Below, piece after piece: positions 1-10,658 of a DNA stretch of 64,000 nucleotides. A program made the position numbers and the translations under genes. The notes beneath the pieces are model-generated. The model was not told where the DNA came from, searched no databases, and worked only from the letters and a program-made list of their open reading frames with translations. Origin of the DNA: Paraphoma chrysanthemicola (taxonomy: Eukaryota; Ascomycota; Dothideomycetes; Pleosporales; Phaeosphaeriaceae). The stretch lies in the NCBI GenBank assembly GCA_020744225.1, contig JAGMWG010000010.1, forward strand, positions 1,488,001 to 1,552,000, given 5' to 3'. Positions within the stretch are counted from its first letter, which is position 1. Each line of letters starts with the position of its first letter.

Positions 1-799
1 CACAACGTGAATATGTTGAAGTAGTTGGTCTCCGTCCTATCTTCGTATGGCACCGGTGTGCAACCTCGAAGTTCGACGTCCCCTCGAGTCTCGAGGATAC
101 TCAAAATGCCTCTCCAGTCATTCGCTCTTGAGGAGTCTTCCTCGATTATGCTTTTCGATACATCATGACCATCTCTTTTCTCAGCTGGCAGTCGGCTACT
201 CTCCACAGCGCCAGAGGTTGACATAACTCCTAGCAAGTAGATGTCGCCTGGTGATTCGACTCTATTTTCCGAGATGTTGGCACAAACCGTTGACCCACTT
301 GCGTGAAAAGCTGGAGGTTAGCAGAAGATGGTCACATTGTGAATCTGCAAATTCGCCGACCGCTGCATATCTCTTCTCTCAGGCATGACTCCCCGGTGGC
401 GCATAGCTGCAAAAAGTCTATCACGCCCTGCGCTATCCGTCGGTTGCGAAAACTCAATGCCGGTCTTCGCAGTCTGGCTGACGCCGGTGCTAACTTCATG
501 GAGAGTGCTAACCGAAGCCGTTCTTCGCCATCTGCTTCCGGCAAAGCGCTTCTCATCCCACCTTCTTGCTTGGCTGGGACGACATCAGGCGGTTTTGTTG
601 GCCGACCTAGGCCGGTCAGTATCGGCTACTTCGTTCCTATCGTGCAGCAAGCGGTGCTCTTTACTCCGAATTGTGGACAGCAGTTCTCGGGAGGCACCGT
701 TAGTGATTATGACGGCCGCGAGCGGGAGAGACGATTTAACGGTGCAGCTGCTCCGTGCCTTTTGCACATCACTCTGGGCAAAAGCAGATCATCACAGCA
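1..799. other. Left-edge region, no gene seen
   Basis: Open frames here overlap one another on both strands and none resembles a known protein or carries a plausible spliced continuation. The stretch next to the MFS start is likely its promoter and 5' leader. The far left could include the end of a neighbouring gene that I cannot recognise. Confidence 0.4.
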
Positions 800-2300
800 A
801 TGGCTGAAGACAAGCAAGAGCCGGTCGATGAGGCGGCGACGTCAACCGCCGAGGCTGGCGAGGTCGACGTGCCATACAGCATCTACACCAACAAAGAAAA
901 ATGGTTGATTGTAGGAATGGTGGCCCTCGCTGGCTTTTACAGGTACTCAAACTCAACCACCTCCATCGAAAAGGTCACTGACGAGATCCAGCCCTCTGCC
1001 CGCAAACATCTACTTCCCAGCGATACCGACTCTTGCACAGGCATTCCACAAGTCGATCGACACCATCAATCAGACCGTTACCGTCTATCTCGTGTTCCAA
1101 GGCTTGAGTCCCATGTTATGGGGTCCTATTTCTGACCGCCATGGACGACGTCTGGTGTACCTTGGCTGTCTGAGCATTCTCGTCGCGTCCAGCATTGGCA
1201 TGGCATTGTGTCCGACGGACAAGTTCTGGCTTCTGATGGTCCTTCGATGCTTCCAGTCGGGCGGCAGCGCAAGCACCATTGCCCTTGGTGCTGGCGTGAT
1301 TGGCGACATCTCCACATCAAAAGAACGAGGTGGCTATTTTGGCATGTTCAATCTAGGTCCCATGCTGGCTCCGTGTATAGGCCCCGCGCTTGGAGGTGCG
1401 TTGTCACAGGGCCTTGGATGGCGCTCGATCTTCTGGAGCATAGTCATCATGGTTGCCGTGTGCCTTCTTTGCATTGCACTGTTCCTGCCAGAGACACTCC
1501 GATCTATTGCAGGCAACGGCAGTATTCCAGTACCGAAACGCCTTCGTGCGATTGTCCCCGTTGTTGGCCTCAAAGCCAGCCACGAAGCTTTTGATCCAGC
1601 AACACAAGCCAAGGCGAAGCACTCGGTGAACCCGTTCGTCTTGTTCACATATCCAGACGTTGTTGTCCTGCTCACATTTACCGGCATTGTCTATGCAGTC
1701 AACTACACTATCACAGCCACCCTTTCCTCCTCCTTCGCAAAAATTTATCCCGAGCTCTCCGAGACCGTGCTTGGACTATGCTACCTCCCCCTCGGCGCAG
1801 GCATGATCATCGGAAGCACTATGACTGGCAAGATGCTCGACATGGAGTACGCCCGCATCAAAAAGAAGACTGGCGACAACTTTACAATCGAATATGCACG
1901 ACTACGCATCATGCCCTTTTACCTACTTCTCTTCGTTGTCTGTGTCATCGGCTGGGGCTGGGCCATCCAAGCTCGCGCACACATGGCCGTGCCCCTGATT
2001 CTCGGAGTGTTGCTTGGCTGGACCTCGATTGGCATTCTGAATACCACCATGACGCTCAACATCGACATCCTACAGACTCGTAGCTCTGGCGCGACGGCGT
2101 GCACGAATCTTGTGCGGTGCTCGCTGGGAGCCATTATGATTTCGATCATCGATCGCATGACGAGCGCGTGGGGCGATGGGTGGACGTATACGTTCTGGGG
2201 CGGCATTTGTGCGCTGTTGTTGCCGCTCATGCTGTTGGAGATCAAGATGGGGCCGAGGTGGCGGGCGAAAAGGGAGGCGGCTGAAAAGGAGTCGGCCTGA
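800..2300 (+). CDS. MFS drug:H+ antiporter, QDR/AQR1-like
   Basis: Plasma-membrane major facilitator transporter of the 12-TM drug:proton antiporter (DHA1) type, closest in feel to the fungal Qdr/Aqr1 multidrug and polyamine exporters. The model has two exons, 800-942 and 992-2300, and gives 483 aa. The 49-bp intron joins AG to C, restoring the conserved first membrane segment FYSPLPANIYFPAIPTL. Motif A is present as GPISDRHGRR after TM2, and a further conserved segment LRCFQSGG follows. The N-terminus is a short acidic cytosolic tail, and the C-terminus ends soon after the last TM, so the length is normal. The ATG at 800 is chosen because it starts a typical acidic leader; upstream in-frame codons are not family-like. 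The substrate is unknown. Confidence 0.9.
943..991 (+). other. Intron of QDR-like MFS gene
   Basis: GTACTC donor and ATCCAG acceptor. Splicing restores the MFS TM1 sequence, which is otherwise split across two frames. Confidence 0.85.
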
Positions 2301-2811
2301 GGAGGGAGCTTTGAAGACGGATTGGAATGACGATTGACGCTGCTGCATTTGAAGCACTATACCCTTAGACGTTTGTATTACTTGATGACATAGATCATGA
2401 TTCTGTTTGCAATTAGATTCGCCAACGCGTATCTCGTAATGATTGTCCTCGTTTAAATCTACTAACGCCAGTAAAAGGTGCTTCATATTGACGTTCTAGG
2501 CAACTCACAAGCAATGCCCAAAGGTGTGATAATGAACCATGTATTAGTCATGTGATGTAATATTCTAAATGTGCTCGCATCGAGCCAAACGAAGCGCGAA
2601 CCGACCATCGGATGTAGCCGCCTCGCTCGTGTACGCCATGCAATGCACCAGGTCATGAAACCCACCAAAGAGACCAAAGACTTCGGCAGCAATGTCCGAG
2701 TGACCATACGGGACATGATAAGCATGACAGACATGAAGAGGCATTAAGAAAAAGTAGCCGCCGATATACCAGACAAGGAAAGGAGACCCGTAAAAATACA
2801 CACTGAACCCT
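2301..2811. other. Convergent 3' intergenic region
   Basis: Lies between two convergent genes (MFS on + and PFKFB on -). It is AT-richer than its flanks and holds short overlapping frames on the minus strand with no family resemblance. Probably 3' UTRs and terminators. Confidence 0.5.
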
Positions 2812-5031
2812 TCAGCCGAAGCCTAGCTGGCTCGGCGGGACCATTGACCTTCGGAGCTTGTAGTCTGGAAGATGGTCAAAGTCGTCCGTCTCGGGGTTGT
2901 ATCTCCACGCCTTGAACTCTACGCCATATGGCTTCGGCTCGAGCTGATACAGCATTCCTAGCGGACAGTCGAGATCCGCCACGTCCTCGCGGTTGAGGCC
3001 CTGGAAGTATGCTAGCAGAACACGGGCGACGCTCCGATGTGTGACGAGCAGGCAGTGGTCCGTCATGCGCTCAAGCTCAACGATGACCGGGCGGATGCGG
3101 TTGATGACATCCAGATAGCCCTCGCCGCCTGGACCGGGGTAGCGGTAGGAGAGCTTGTCGCGGCGGCGTCGCAGGTACTCTTCTGCATACTTGGTCCGGA
3201 TCTCGTCGTACGTGAGGCCTTCCATGATGCCCGCATTGAGCTCGTCCAGCATGCGCATCTGCTTGACCTCGTAGTCCTCGTCGCAAAAATATTGTGCCGA
3301 CTGTATGCTTCGCTTTAGCATGCTCGACCACACACAGAAGTTGTTGTGGTCAAAATCGTGGTCGTAGTACGGGTTCGGGGGAGTGTGGTCGCCAGGGACA
3401 GGGGGAAAGTGCGTGTTGGCCATCTTGTCGGCCTGGCGCACCGCCCAGTCCTTGCGCTGGCGGTCCACGAAGCGCGCCATGGCTTTGGCGTATCTCTGCC
3501 CGTTCTCGCTAAGGTCAGAGTCGCCTCCAATCCTGCCGGCCACGTTGTCCATGGACTCCCCGTGTCGCGTGATCCAGATCATGCGTGGTGCGAGGTTGAA
3601 GTTGAGAAGGTAGAAGACTGCCTGTCCGGCGAGGAAGCCTTTGATCTGGTGCGAAATCATCTTGCGCCCCACATCCACCATCTTGACGTACGGCATGTTG
3701 TTGTCCTCTTCGTAGTCGCCGATTGGCACGTAGTTCTTCTCGTAGATGGCCACGCGCTTCTTAAAGTCCTCCAGGGCCGCAACGGGGTCCTTGTCTTGGT
3801 AGTCGGGCCCGGAGAGCTTCAGGCGCATGTTTGACTCGAGCAGGCTCGGATCGCGACACACGCTCTCGACAAAAAGCACATTCAGCTCCGGCCCTGCGCG
3901 CTTGCGTATCTTGTCCATGATTTGCTTTCTCCGCGCAAGTGTGCTATTTGTGGCATCGAATATGCCCACCGAGCCGCTGCCCTTGAGTATGTAGTCGAGC
4001 AGGTCGTCCAGCGTCTCCATGGCGCATTGCTCCCTGATCTGCGCGGCCTTTGTGTTGGACGGGTCGAAGAAGCCGGCCGACTGGTCCATGTGCTCGTCGT
4101 CATTCTGCTGGCTGTCGTCGTTGGGCGAGGTGACCTCAAGGCGCGGTGCGTCGTCGATAGCGGAGTTATCGTCCTGGAGTGGGTCCGGCAGCGTCAGTGG
4201 GTCCACCGTGCCGTCCTGCGCCGACTCGCCGTTGATAAGAATTTTTGCAGCTATCTGCGCGGGGCTGTCCTTGTGCTGCTCCAGGGCGTCTCGCACGTTG
4301 GTCGACACGTGCTCGAGGCTGGCCTGCGACAGGCGGAAGCTGTGCCCGCTCGCCGCGACTCTGCGCTTCTCGCCGACGTTGAAGATCTTGGTATCGTGCT
4401 GCAGCCAGTTGAGGTAGCGCGCCATCTTCTTGGTGATGTACGACTTGCCGCGCGCGGGCAGGCCGACCATGACGATGACGAGCTTGGAGCCGACATCGCG
4501 CTGCGCAATCTTGCCGTCGGGCGAGACCTTGCTCTTGGTGAGGCCGGGGATGTCGAGCGTTGTCGGACGCAGGCGCGGTGTCGAGGTCGCGGAACTGTTG
4601 CGCGTCAGGGTGCTGCCAGGGTAGTTAGCAATGGCGGGGCTGCAGGCGGTGGATTGGGAAACATACTCTCGCGGGCTACCTGGATTCGAGGGCACGGGAG
4701 TATCGCTTAGAGCAACGCCAACACCGTTCGTGGCGGTCGCATGGCTCGTAGGGTGCGGGAGGGCGGCATTGTACGGCGGCGGCTTCAATTCGCCATGTCG
4801 TGCGGCAAAGTCTTTAATGTCCTTGACGCCCTTGGGTTCTGCGGGAATGGGCAGGGCGGCGGTCGCGGAGAGGGGGCGCAGCGGCTCGCTGTTGCTGAGG
4901 AACTTGTTTTGAGCGTTGTTGGGCTTCCGCAGGTTGCTCATGAAGGCGTTTCGAGCGTAGATGAGTTGGGTGCTGGTGCGGCGGGCGGGGGTTGATGTTT
5001 GACGGGGATGTAAAGTCGTTTCGGTCGCCAT
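2812..5031 (-). CDS. 6-phosphofructo-2-kinase/fructose-2,6-bisphosphatase
   Basis: Cytosolic bifunctional enzyme that makes and breaks fructose-2,6-bisphosphate, the allosteric switch between glycolysis and gluconeogenesis. It is a single exon of 739 aa. After a Ser/Thr/Pro-rich N-terminal tail of about 180 residues comes the 6PF2K kinase domain, with Walker A GLPARGKS at residues 190-197 and the GIFDATNST segment near 356. The domain is interrupted by an acidic insert at about 255-330. The C-terminal half is a histidine phosphatase with the RHGES motif (His490) and the second conserved His in LLVTHRS. Both phosphatase histidines are kept, unlike yeast Pfk26 where the RHG histidine is replaced, so phosphatase activity is plausible. 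The N-terminal tail is rich in potential phosphosites. Confidence 0.95.
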   Translation of the reverse strand: MATETTLHPRQTSTPARRTSTQLIYARNAFMSNLRKPNNAQNKFLSNSEPLRPLSATAALPIPAEPKGVKDIKDFAARHGELKPPPYNAALPHPTSHATATNGVGVALSDTPVPSNPGSPREYVSQSTACSPAIANYPGSTLTRNSSATSTPRLRPTTLDIPGLTKSKVSPDGKIAQRDVGSKLVIVMVGLPARGKSYITKKMARYLNWLQHDTKIFNVGEKRRVAASGHSFRLSQASLEHVSTNVRDALEQHKDSPAQIAAKILINGESAQDGTVDPLTLPDPLQDDNSAIDDAPRLEVTSPNDDSQQNDDEHMDQSAGFFDPSNTKAAQIREQCAMETLDDLLDYILKGSGSVGIFDATNSTLARRKQIMDKIRKRAGPELNVLFVESVCRDPSLLESNMRLKLSGPDYQDKDPVAALEDFKKRVAIYEKNYVPIGDYEEDNNMPYVKMVDVGRKMISHQIKGFLAGQAVFYLLNFNLAPRMIWITRHGESMDNVAGRIGGDSDLSENGQRYAKAMARFVDRQRKDWAVRQADKMANTHFPPVPGDHTPPNPYYDHDFDHNNFCVWSSMLKRSIQSAQYFCDEDYEVKQMRMLDELNAGIMEGLTYDEIRTKYAEEYLRRRRDKLSYRYPGPGGEGYLDVINRIRPVIVELERMTDHCLLVTHRSVARVLLAYFQGLNREDVADLDCPLGMLYQLEPKPYGVEFKAWRYNPETDDFDHLPDYKLRRSMVPPSQLGFG

Positions 5032-5912
5032 TATTACGCACTACCTTGTAACCCTGTGCCAAGCCAGCCCTAAACCTAAGCCAGGAACAAGCTTCAGACT
5101 CCAGTTGAGCGCAAAGTAGTCACGGGACAATGCTCGGAATGTGAACCTTCGGAGCTCTCGGTGGAGACGCCGGTTGCAGGCCGACTACGAACTTGTATTG
5201 AAGAAAAGGCAGGCTGACTGGACGGTGACGACGGCGTTGAGAACAACTTTGCTGCGGAATGACTCCGAAATGCTCAAACGGCTAAACGTGAAGATGCATT
5301 CGGCGATGGCGGAGGCGGAGGCGGGCAGCGCGAGGACTCGCAACGCGTGAAAGAGTCGCGTCGCATTGCGTCTTTTATGAATTGCCCTCACAGCCTCCAC
5401 GGGAAGGCTGACGGCAGGGTGTGCATCACTGCATTCAATCTGGTGTTGCTGCTCTGCGAGTTACATGTCTTCGGGCACCCCACATCGGACTGCGGACCAA
5501 TCACATCAACACGCATACCACGCGCTCGAGACGACAGGCACGGCCTGTCTTACAGCTTGCCCGTCTGCCCTCTTAATTGCGCCGTTGTGGCGGTCTTCTG
5601 CCTATGAGCTCTGGCTGCATCGGTGCGGCTGTCCTGCTGGTCGTTGCGATGTGCTTGTGTCCGCTGGTTGCGGGCCTCGAGCAGTATGAAGCCCGCGACG
5701 TCAGCGTGCAGAAGAACGGAGCTGTGTACAGGGAATAGCCCCAAGCCTTGGCGTTGAACAGGGGAATATACTCCCGCTTGCTGTGCTACCTCGTAATCCA
5801 GCCGTAGACGGCGCCGAACTCTCTCTCAGCGCTCTGGAACATGAGACTCGAGCAGGTTACGGCACAGTCATGACCTCACCTCAGATGAATCCATGCGCTG
5901 ACCGGCGTGCCA
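5032..5912. other. Intergenic region with one tiny ORF
   Basis: Head region of the PFKFB gene (-) and tail of the DUF202 gene (-). Apart from the 44-codon frame at 5604-5738, listed separately, I see no gene. The several overlapping frames have no recognisable composition. Confidence 0.4.
5604..5738 (+). CDS. Possible very small secreted peptide
   Basis: A 44-residue ATG-to-TAG frame. Its first 23 residues are strongly hydrophobic and signal-peptide-like (GAAVLLVVAMCLCPLVAG), followed by a short polar tail with charged residues. I recognise no family. It stands in an intergenic stretch and may be chance; the hydrophobic leader is the only argument for it. Confidence 0.15.
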   Translation: MSSGCIGAAVLLVVAMCLCPLVAGLEQYEARDVSVQKNGAVYRE

Positions 5913-6418
5913 TCATGTTTCCAGCTTGAGCGTGAGCACCAGCAGACAAATATACGCTGATATGCTCAGCGCCGTGAGCACCGAGACCACATTGCCGCTC
6001 GTCCTGAACTTCTTGCGATGCAGTCCGTCCTCACCGACTTCGGAGAAGAACTGCTTGTTTCCTGCTCGCCATCAGCCTCATGGCTCAATACCGTCCGCGG
6101 CGCCAAACAGCCTATACTCGTGTTCGCGAATGAACGTACCTTGCTGTCGCCTGAACAAGCTGATGAATAGAATCCCCGCTCCGTACACCGCAAACAGCGC
6201 CCCGATGGAGTAGAACTCAGCCGTGAAGATCTTCAGCACGATGAGCGCAAAGGAAAACTGTCCAATGGCGGTGCGAATATAGGCACCCTCGAACGTCCTC
6301 TGTGCCGCGCGGATCTCCACGAGCTCCGAGCTGGTCAAAACGACTGAGCGCGCACGATGAGTGCGAAGGCGGTATCTATCTACTGCATGGCGTCCCTGGG
6401 CTGATGAGAATGCGACAT
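5913..6418 (-). CDS. DUF202 small membrane protein
   Basis: Short three-helix membrane protein of the DUF202 (YidH-like) family, which is common in fungi and of unknown function. Best model: exons 6418-6384, 6330-6140 and 6061-5913, 124 aa. The second exon carries the family core RAAQRTFEGAYIRTA and two hydrophobic segments. The last exon contains RKKFRTSGN and a third hydrophobic helix before the TGA. The 3' junction (GTACGT to GAGCAG) is secure because it continues the family sequence. The first exon is inferred from a 53-bp GTAGAT-CAG intron that keeps the frame and supplies an ATG; a different upstream exon is possible. Confidence 0.75.
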
Positions 6419-7211
6419 CAATCCGCGGGAGGCTCCCGACCTACCTCAAACATGCTGGCGGAGACTACCGGATGAAGGAGATTGGAACTATCAGGTTGAT
6501 TCCAATTGTGAATAAATGCCTCTCCGTGTTCTCGTGTTGTAATGTCAGTGTGCGTGTGATGTCGTTTAACATTCGCACGTCGTCCGCGAGAAGGCGGCAA
6601 TTGCGTGACAGCGCGCCAAGAAAAGTATATCCTGACAACCACGTGTGCATCCAAAGCTCTCTTCTACCAGCCCAGATAGGCTGGCCTAAGGATTCAAAAA
6701 GGCCAACGCTTGTCAATCCAGGAACGTTCGTCCTCTATCGAGATGGAACAAGCCAAGTCGCGTCGCGTGAGGCCGTGACATTCCCGTGACCTGGTCCGAG
6801 CGCACCTCCGAAGTTCCCCGCAACGACACCCGCGACGTCAACAAACTTCATTTGCACCTCAAGTTTCCCTGGACTACTGCGTGCACTCAATCATCCTACG
6901 CAGCTGCATGGGATCGAGAGTAACACGTGTCTTCCATCAATTGGCACCTCGCGCCGCAAACCTATTGATTCTGCGGTAGGGTCATTCATGAGCTGTCTTT
7001 GCTCTTTCTGGAACGAACGAAGACTGATTGTATCAGGGCACCGTCACGGAGCTACAGAACTTTCAATCGACCTGCGCGTCAGTTGGTGACAGCGCTTCTA
7101 CCATCATATAAGACGTCGTCTTGCAACGTCCATATCCACTTTGATCCACTCTCACATCCTGGCTCAGCCCAAATCGATAGCAATCACCCGTTCGAGTGCC
7201 AAACCGACACA
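6419..7211. other. Divergent promoter region DUF202/RNase H1
   Basis: About 0.8 kb between the divergent DUF202 (-) and RNase H1 (+) starts. A TATA-like CATATAAGACG lies near 7104, roughly 100 bp before the RNase H1 ATG. No other gene seen. Confidence 0.4.
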
Positions 7212-8797
7212 ATGACAGACGCCATGTCAATCACATCCAATACGTCAAGCGGGAAGCGAAAGAGGAGCTCGCCCAAGTTTTACGCGGTCAGAAAGGGACG
7301 CAAGCCAGGCATATACTACAGCTGGGACGACTGCAAGGTCCAGGTGGATGGCATCAGTGCTGAATGTGTGTTCAATCTGGCTTCAAATAGATATCGACTT
7401 ACATGAGGCAGACAAGAGCTTTCCAACGCTCACTGAAGCGGAGGCCTTTTTGAAAGGCACGGCCGGTTCCGCCTCGAACTCGAGCAAGTCCAGCAAATTC
7501 TATGGCGTTGCAATCGGACACGTTCCAGGAGTCTACACAGATTACTCCAGCGTGCAGGCTCAGATCAAGAACTGCCCCGGCGCGAAGCACAGGAGCTTTG
7601 TCACTCGCGAAGAGGCGCAAGCATTCGTGAATGAGCACAAGCGCGACGCCAGTGCTCCCATCAGTCTGCGTGGTGACCTCTCGGAGACCTCCTCTCTGAT
7701 GGCCGGAAAGGGATGCAAAGTCGGCGATAACGCCCCGAAGAAGCAGAAGGTAGCCGTAGAGGCTGCACCTTCGCTCACAAACGGAGACATCAAGTGGGAA
7801 CCAGGTATGGGTCCTCTACCAGAGGGTGCAGAAGACGGCTTCGACCCGACACTGAAGCTCGATCCAGAGACCGGTAACATAGTGTACAAGTCTGAAGAAG
7901 AGCTGAACCGCACCAAGCGACAACCAACGGGCGACTTCACGGGCGTCATCAATGTCTACACGGACGGCAGCTCTCTAGGCAACGGCCAGCTCGGCGCTGT
8001 TGGCGGCGTGGGCGTGTACTTTGGGCCCAATGATTCGAGGTCCGTATTGAACCGCGATTCCATGTGCATATGCTTACATGTTGACCAGAAACATCTCCGA
8101 GCCCCTGCGTGGAGAACGGCAGACAAATCAACGTGCAGAACTGACAGCTGTCGCCCGAGCACTAGACCATGTTCCCATTGACCGCGCCGTCCTCATTCAC
8201 ACTGATTCCAATTACAGCATCAAGTGTCTTACCGAGTGGTTCCCTAAGTGGGAGAAAAACAACTGGAAATCCTCATCTGGTAAAGCAGTCGAGAACAAGG
8301 ATCTGATCGAGCCAATAATTGCACGCATACGAGAGCGCGAGATGTGCCGGGCGAAGACAAACTTCAAATGGATCAAAGGACACGCCAACGACCCAGGCAA
8401 CATCGCCGCTGATCAGCTGGCTGTACAAGGCTCACGGTTTAGCACTCCCGAGCTTCGCAATGCCAGACCAACCTCCGTGACACTTAACACGCCAACAAGG
8501 ACAAGAGAGGAGTTGGAGGCGCTTATGAAGCAAGGGAAGGAGAAGGAAGAAGAGGACAACTATGACAAGCTTTTCGCCACACTGGCAGCTGAGCAGTCAG
8601 CCCAGGGCTTCGACGAGGACTTGCTGGCGCAATTTGAGATGCCACCTTCAGTAGCGGCCTCCAAGCTAGCAAATGGCGGTGCAAAGGTGGGCCAAGACCA
8701 GCTGATGGACATCTTGAATGGAGACCCGCCAGACTCAAAGCTCCACGAAAGCGGTCACGACGACACAGGTACTGCGCAGAAAGTGGGGAATGTATGA
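7212..8797 (+). CDS. Ribonuclease H1 with two hybrid-binding domains
   Basis: Cleaves the RNA strand of RNA:DNA hybrids in the nucleus and/or mitochondria. Exons 7212-7365, 7412-8039 and 8089-8797 give 496 aa. A basic KRKR stretch near residue 15 could be a nuclear signal. Two hybrid-binding domains follow (about 22-66 and 78-125), each with the FYxV...G.YxxW/Y...Q pattern. After a linker, the RNase H fold starts near residue 230 with catalytic acidics in VYTDGSS, RAEL, IHTDSNYS and NIAADQLA. The first intron (46 bp, GTGTGT...GGCAG) was chosen because only it restores the domain sequence AEYKSFPTLTEAEAF. The second (49 bp) restores NISEPLRGERQTNQRAEL. A C-terminal extension of about 100 residues is acidic and of unknown role. 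Confidence 0.93.
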
Positions 8798-10658
8798 TGT
8801 GCGGTTGCTATAGCACTGCCACTACAGCCTCAATTACACATACTACTTGAGGCGTCAATCTGTCGGTTAGGTGATGTCAATGGCCATCATCTCAATGTGG
8901 GCTCGGGTGTCCAGAGAATAAGATCTCTGGTGCTTTTGGACCACTAGCTATATGATGCGAAACATTGATATCTAGACTACCTCGACCTCGGCTGTTCGTG
9001 AGTGAACTGTCGGAATGTTGCAAGGTCAAAGAGCACGAAAACCACATCCATCGCCATATCACAACTCCAGAGGACAGTCTCACGCAGAGGGCCCTTACCA
9101 AATAGTCGCCGCTGAACTCAGGACTGTTTCCGTCTATAGTCGGTCCCAAACGGTTTTCACGGGAACGCAACCATCGGCACAACATTCCTCAATTGAGCCT
9201 CGACAGCCTACCTCCCAGTATGTCCGACGGCGTCTTCAAGACATCACCGGATGTTGCCCTAAAAGGAATCGTTGCGTTCCTTCGTATGGCTCTCTTACCA
9301 CTTCTACACTACGTTACCGCCATGGATATCTCCTTTTACCTGGTCGTTCAAGCTATAAGGGCGATCTCATTGCTACCAAGCCTGGCATCGTTTGGGAGGT
9401 CGAAGGAGTGTGCATCTCCATATGGGGTCTCATTGGCGCTGCGTCCGTCATGCCTCTTCTGCCAAGTATTGAGCATGGCGGATGAGGATGTAGAACGACC
9501 ATGATTCTTACAATCCCGCACGGTACGCGTGGGCGAGCAAGCTTAACTAGGTATTGAAGATGAACGAGAAAGCTACCGAAGCGATTTAATTACAGGATAA
9601 AGTAACTCTCCGAGATGCAGTGTAGTAGATGTCTTCAGAGAAGTTGTTGGTTGATCGCTCTTTCTGCTTTTCCAGTCACGTTTCATATTAGTTATCTTGT
9701 GAGAAAACCACCCGCTCCGTAACTTGGCTTTCAATGCCTCCACAAGCACCTTGGGCTTTCTCACTTTCTGGGTCGCAGCGTTCGCCGCTGGCTGTTGCGA
9801 TTAGACGTGACTACGCCACAGTAGCAAAGGCCCAGGTGAAAGACGACAATCATGTGCCTAGGAAGGGCGCCGTTGATACTGCGCCATCACGTTCAATTGC
9901 TCGGCTCGACCCAAATCAACAGCAGCTCCGTCACAATAACGCCGTGCGTCAGTCACTTCAAGACCGATCTCCGCAGCACTGATCAGCGAGAATTTGCTGC
10001 GCTTCTCACGTCTACGGACGGAGGCCCCCTCGGCTACGTGAGGAGTTTACATATCCACCGTTCTTCTCAATCACCGCAGTCCATCATAGATTTGCGGCTT
10101 CTGCCTAGTTGTCGACTCCTTCATGTCACGTAGCCCAAGCCAAATTTGAACTGGGCCGAACCTGCACAGGAGCGCTCGCGCGCAATACGCGCTTGACCAG
10201 CCTCTTCGTCTCACACTCGTTTTAGTCTTCATATCTATAGTCGTTATTGCCATTGTTCGATTTAATGGTTCTGGAAGCACATCTACGTGAAGTGCTGAGA
10301 CGCCTTCGCGGAGTCTCCAACGCGAACGATCAACTCCCGATAGCTATCAGCCTCGGGCGGTCTTTCAAATTAGACGCGAGTTCAAGGAGAGGAAATCTGA
10401 CACGGTGTCTATAAAGGAAAGATTACATCATGGGGAGGGAATCATGTGACCGCCTAATCCTTCCGACTGCAATTAACCAGGATTCGCGACCCCGCAATGA
10501 ATTCACGTAGCTGATGTACCTACACAACACCACAAGTAAAAAGCTTTACGCTAACGCAATATCTGCCTCATCTCTTCCACCGCGTATAAAGAGCTGGAGG
10601 GATACGTTTCAGAAGATGTCTTGAGAGCGAGCCTCATTCTGGTTGCGGAATCGAGACC
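8798..10658. other. Long intergenic region
   Basis: 1.9 kb with overlapping short frames only. The best is a frame from an ATG at 9220 to 9504 (94 codons) with hydrophobic stretches, and another at 9734-9982; neither resembles a family. A TATA-like GTATAAAGAG at about 10584 sits some 70 bp upstream of the kinase start and probably belongs to that promoter. Confidence 0.4.

Noticed and set aside
3922..4710. 262-codon plus-strand frame
   Set aside because: Antisense of PFKFB; Val/Leu/Arg-rich shadow with no family.
9193..9504. Hydrophobic 94-103-codon plus-strand frame
   Set aside because: Another frame of similar length overlaps it; no family or conserved motif.
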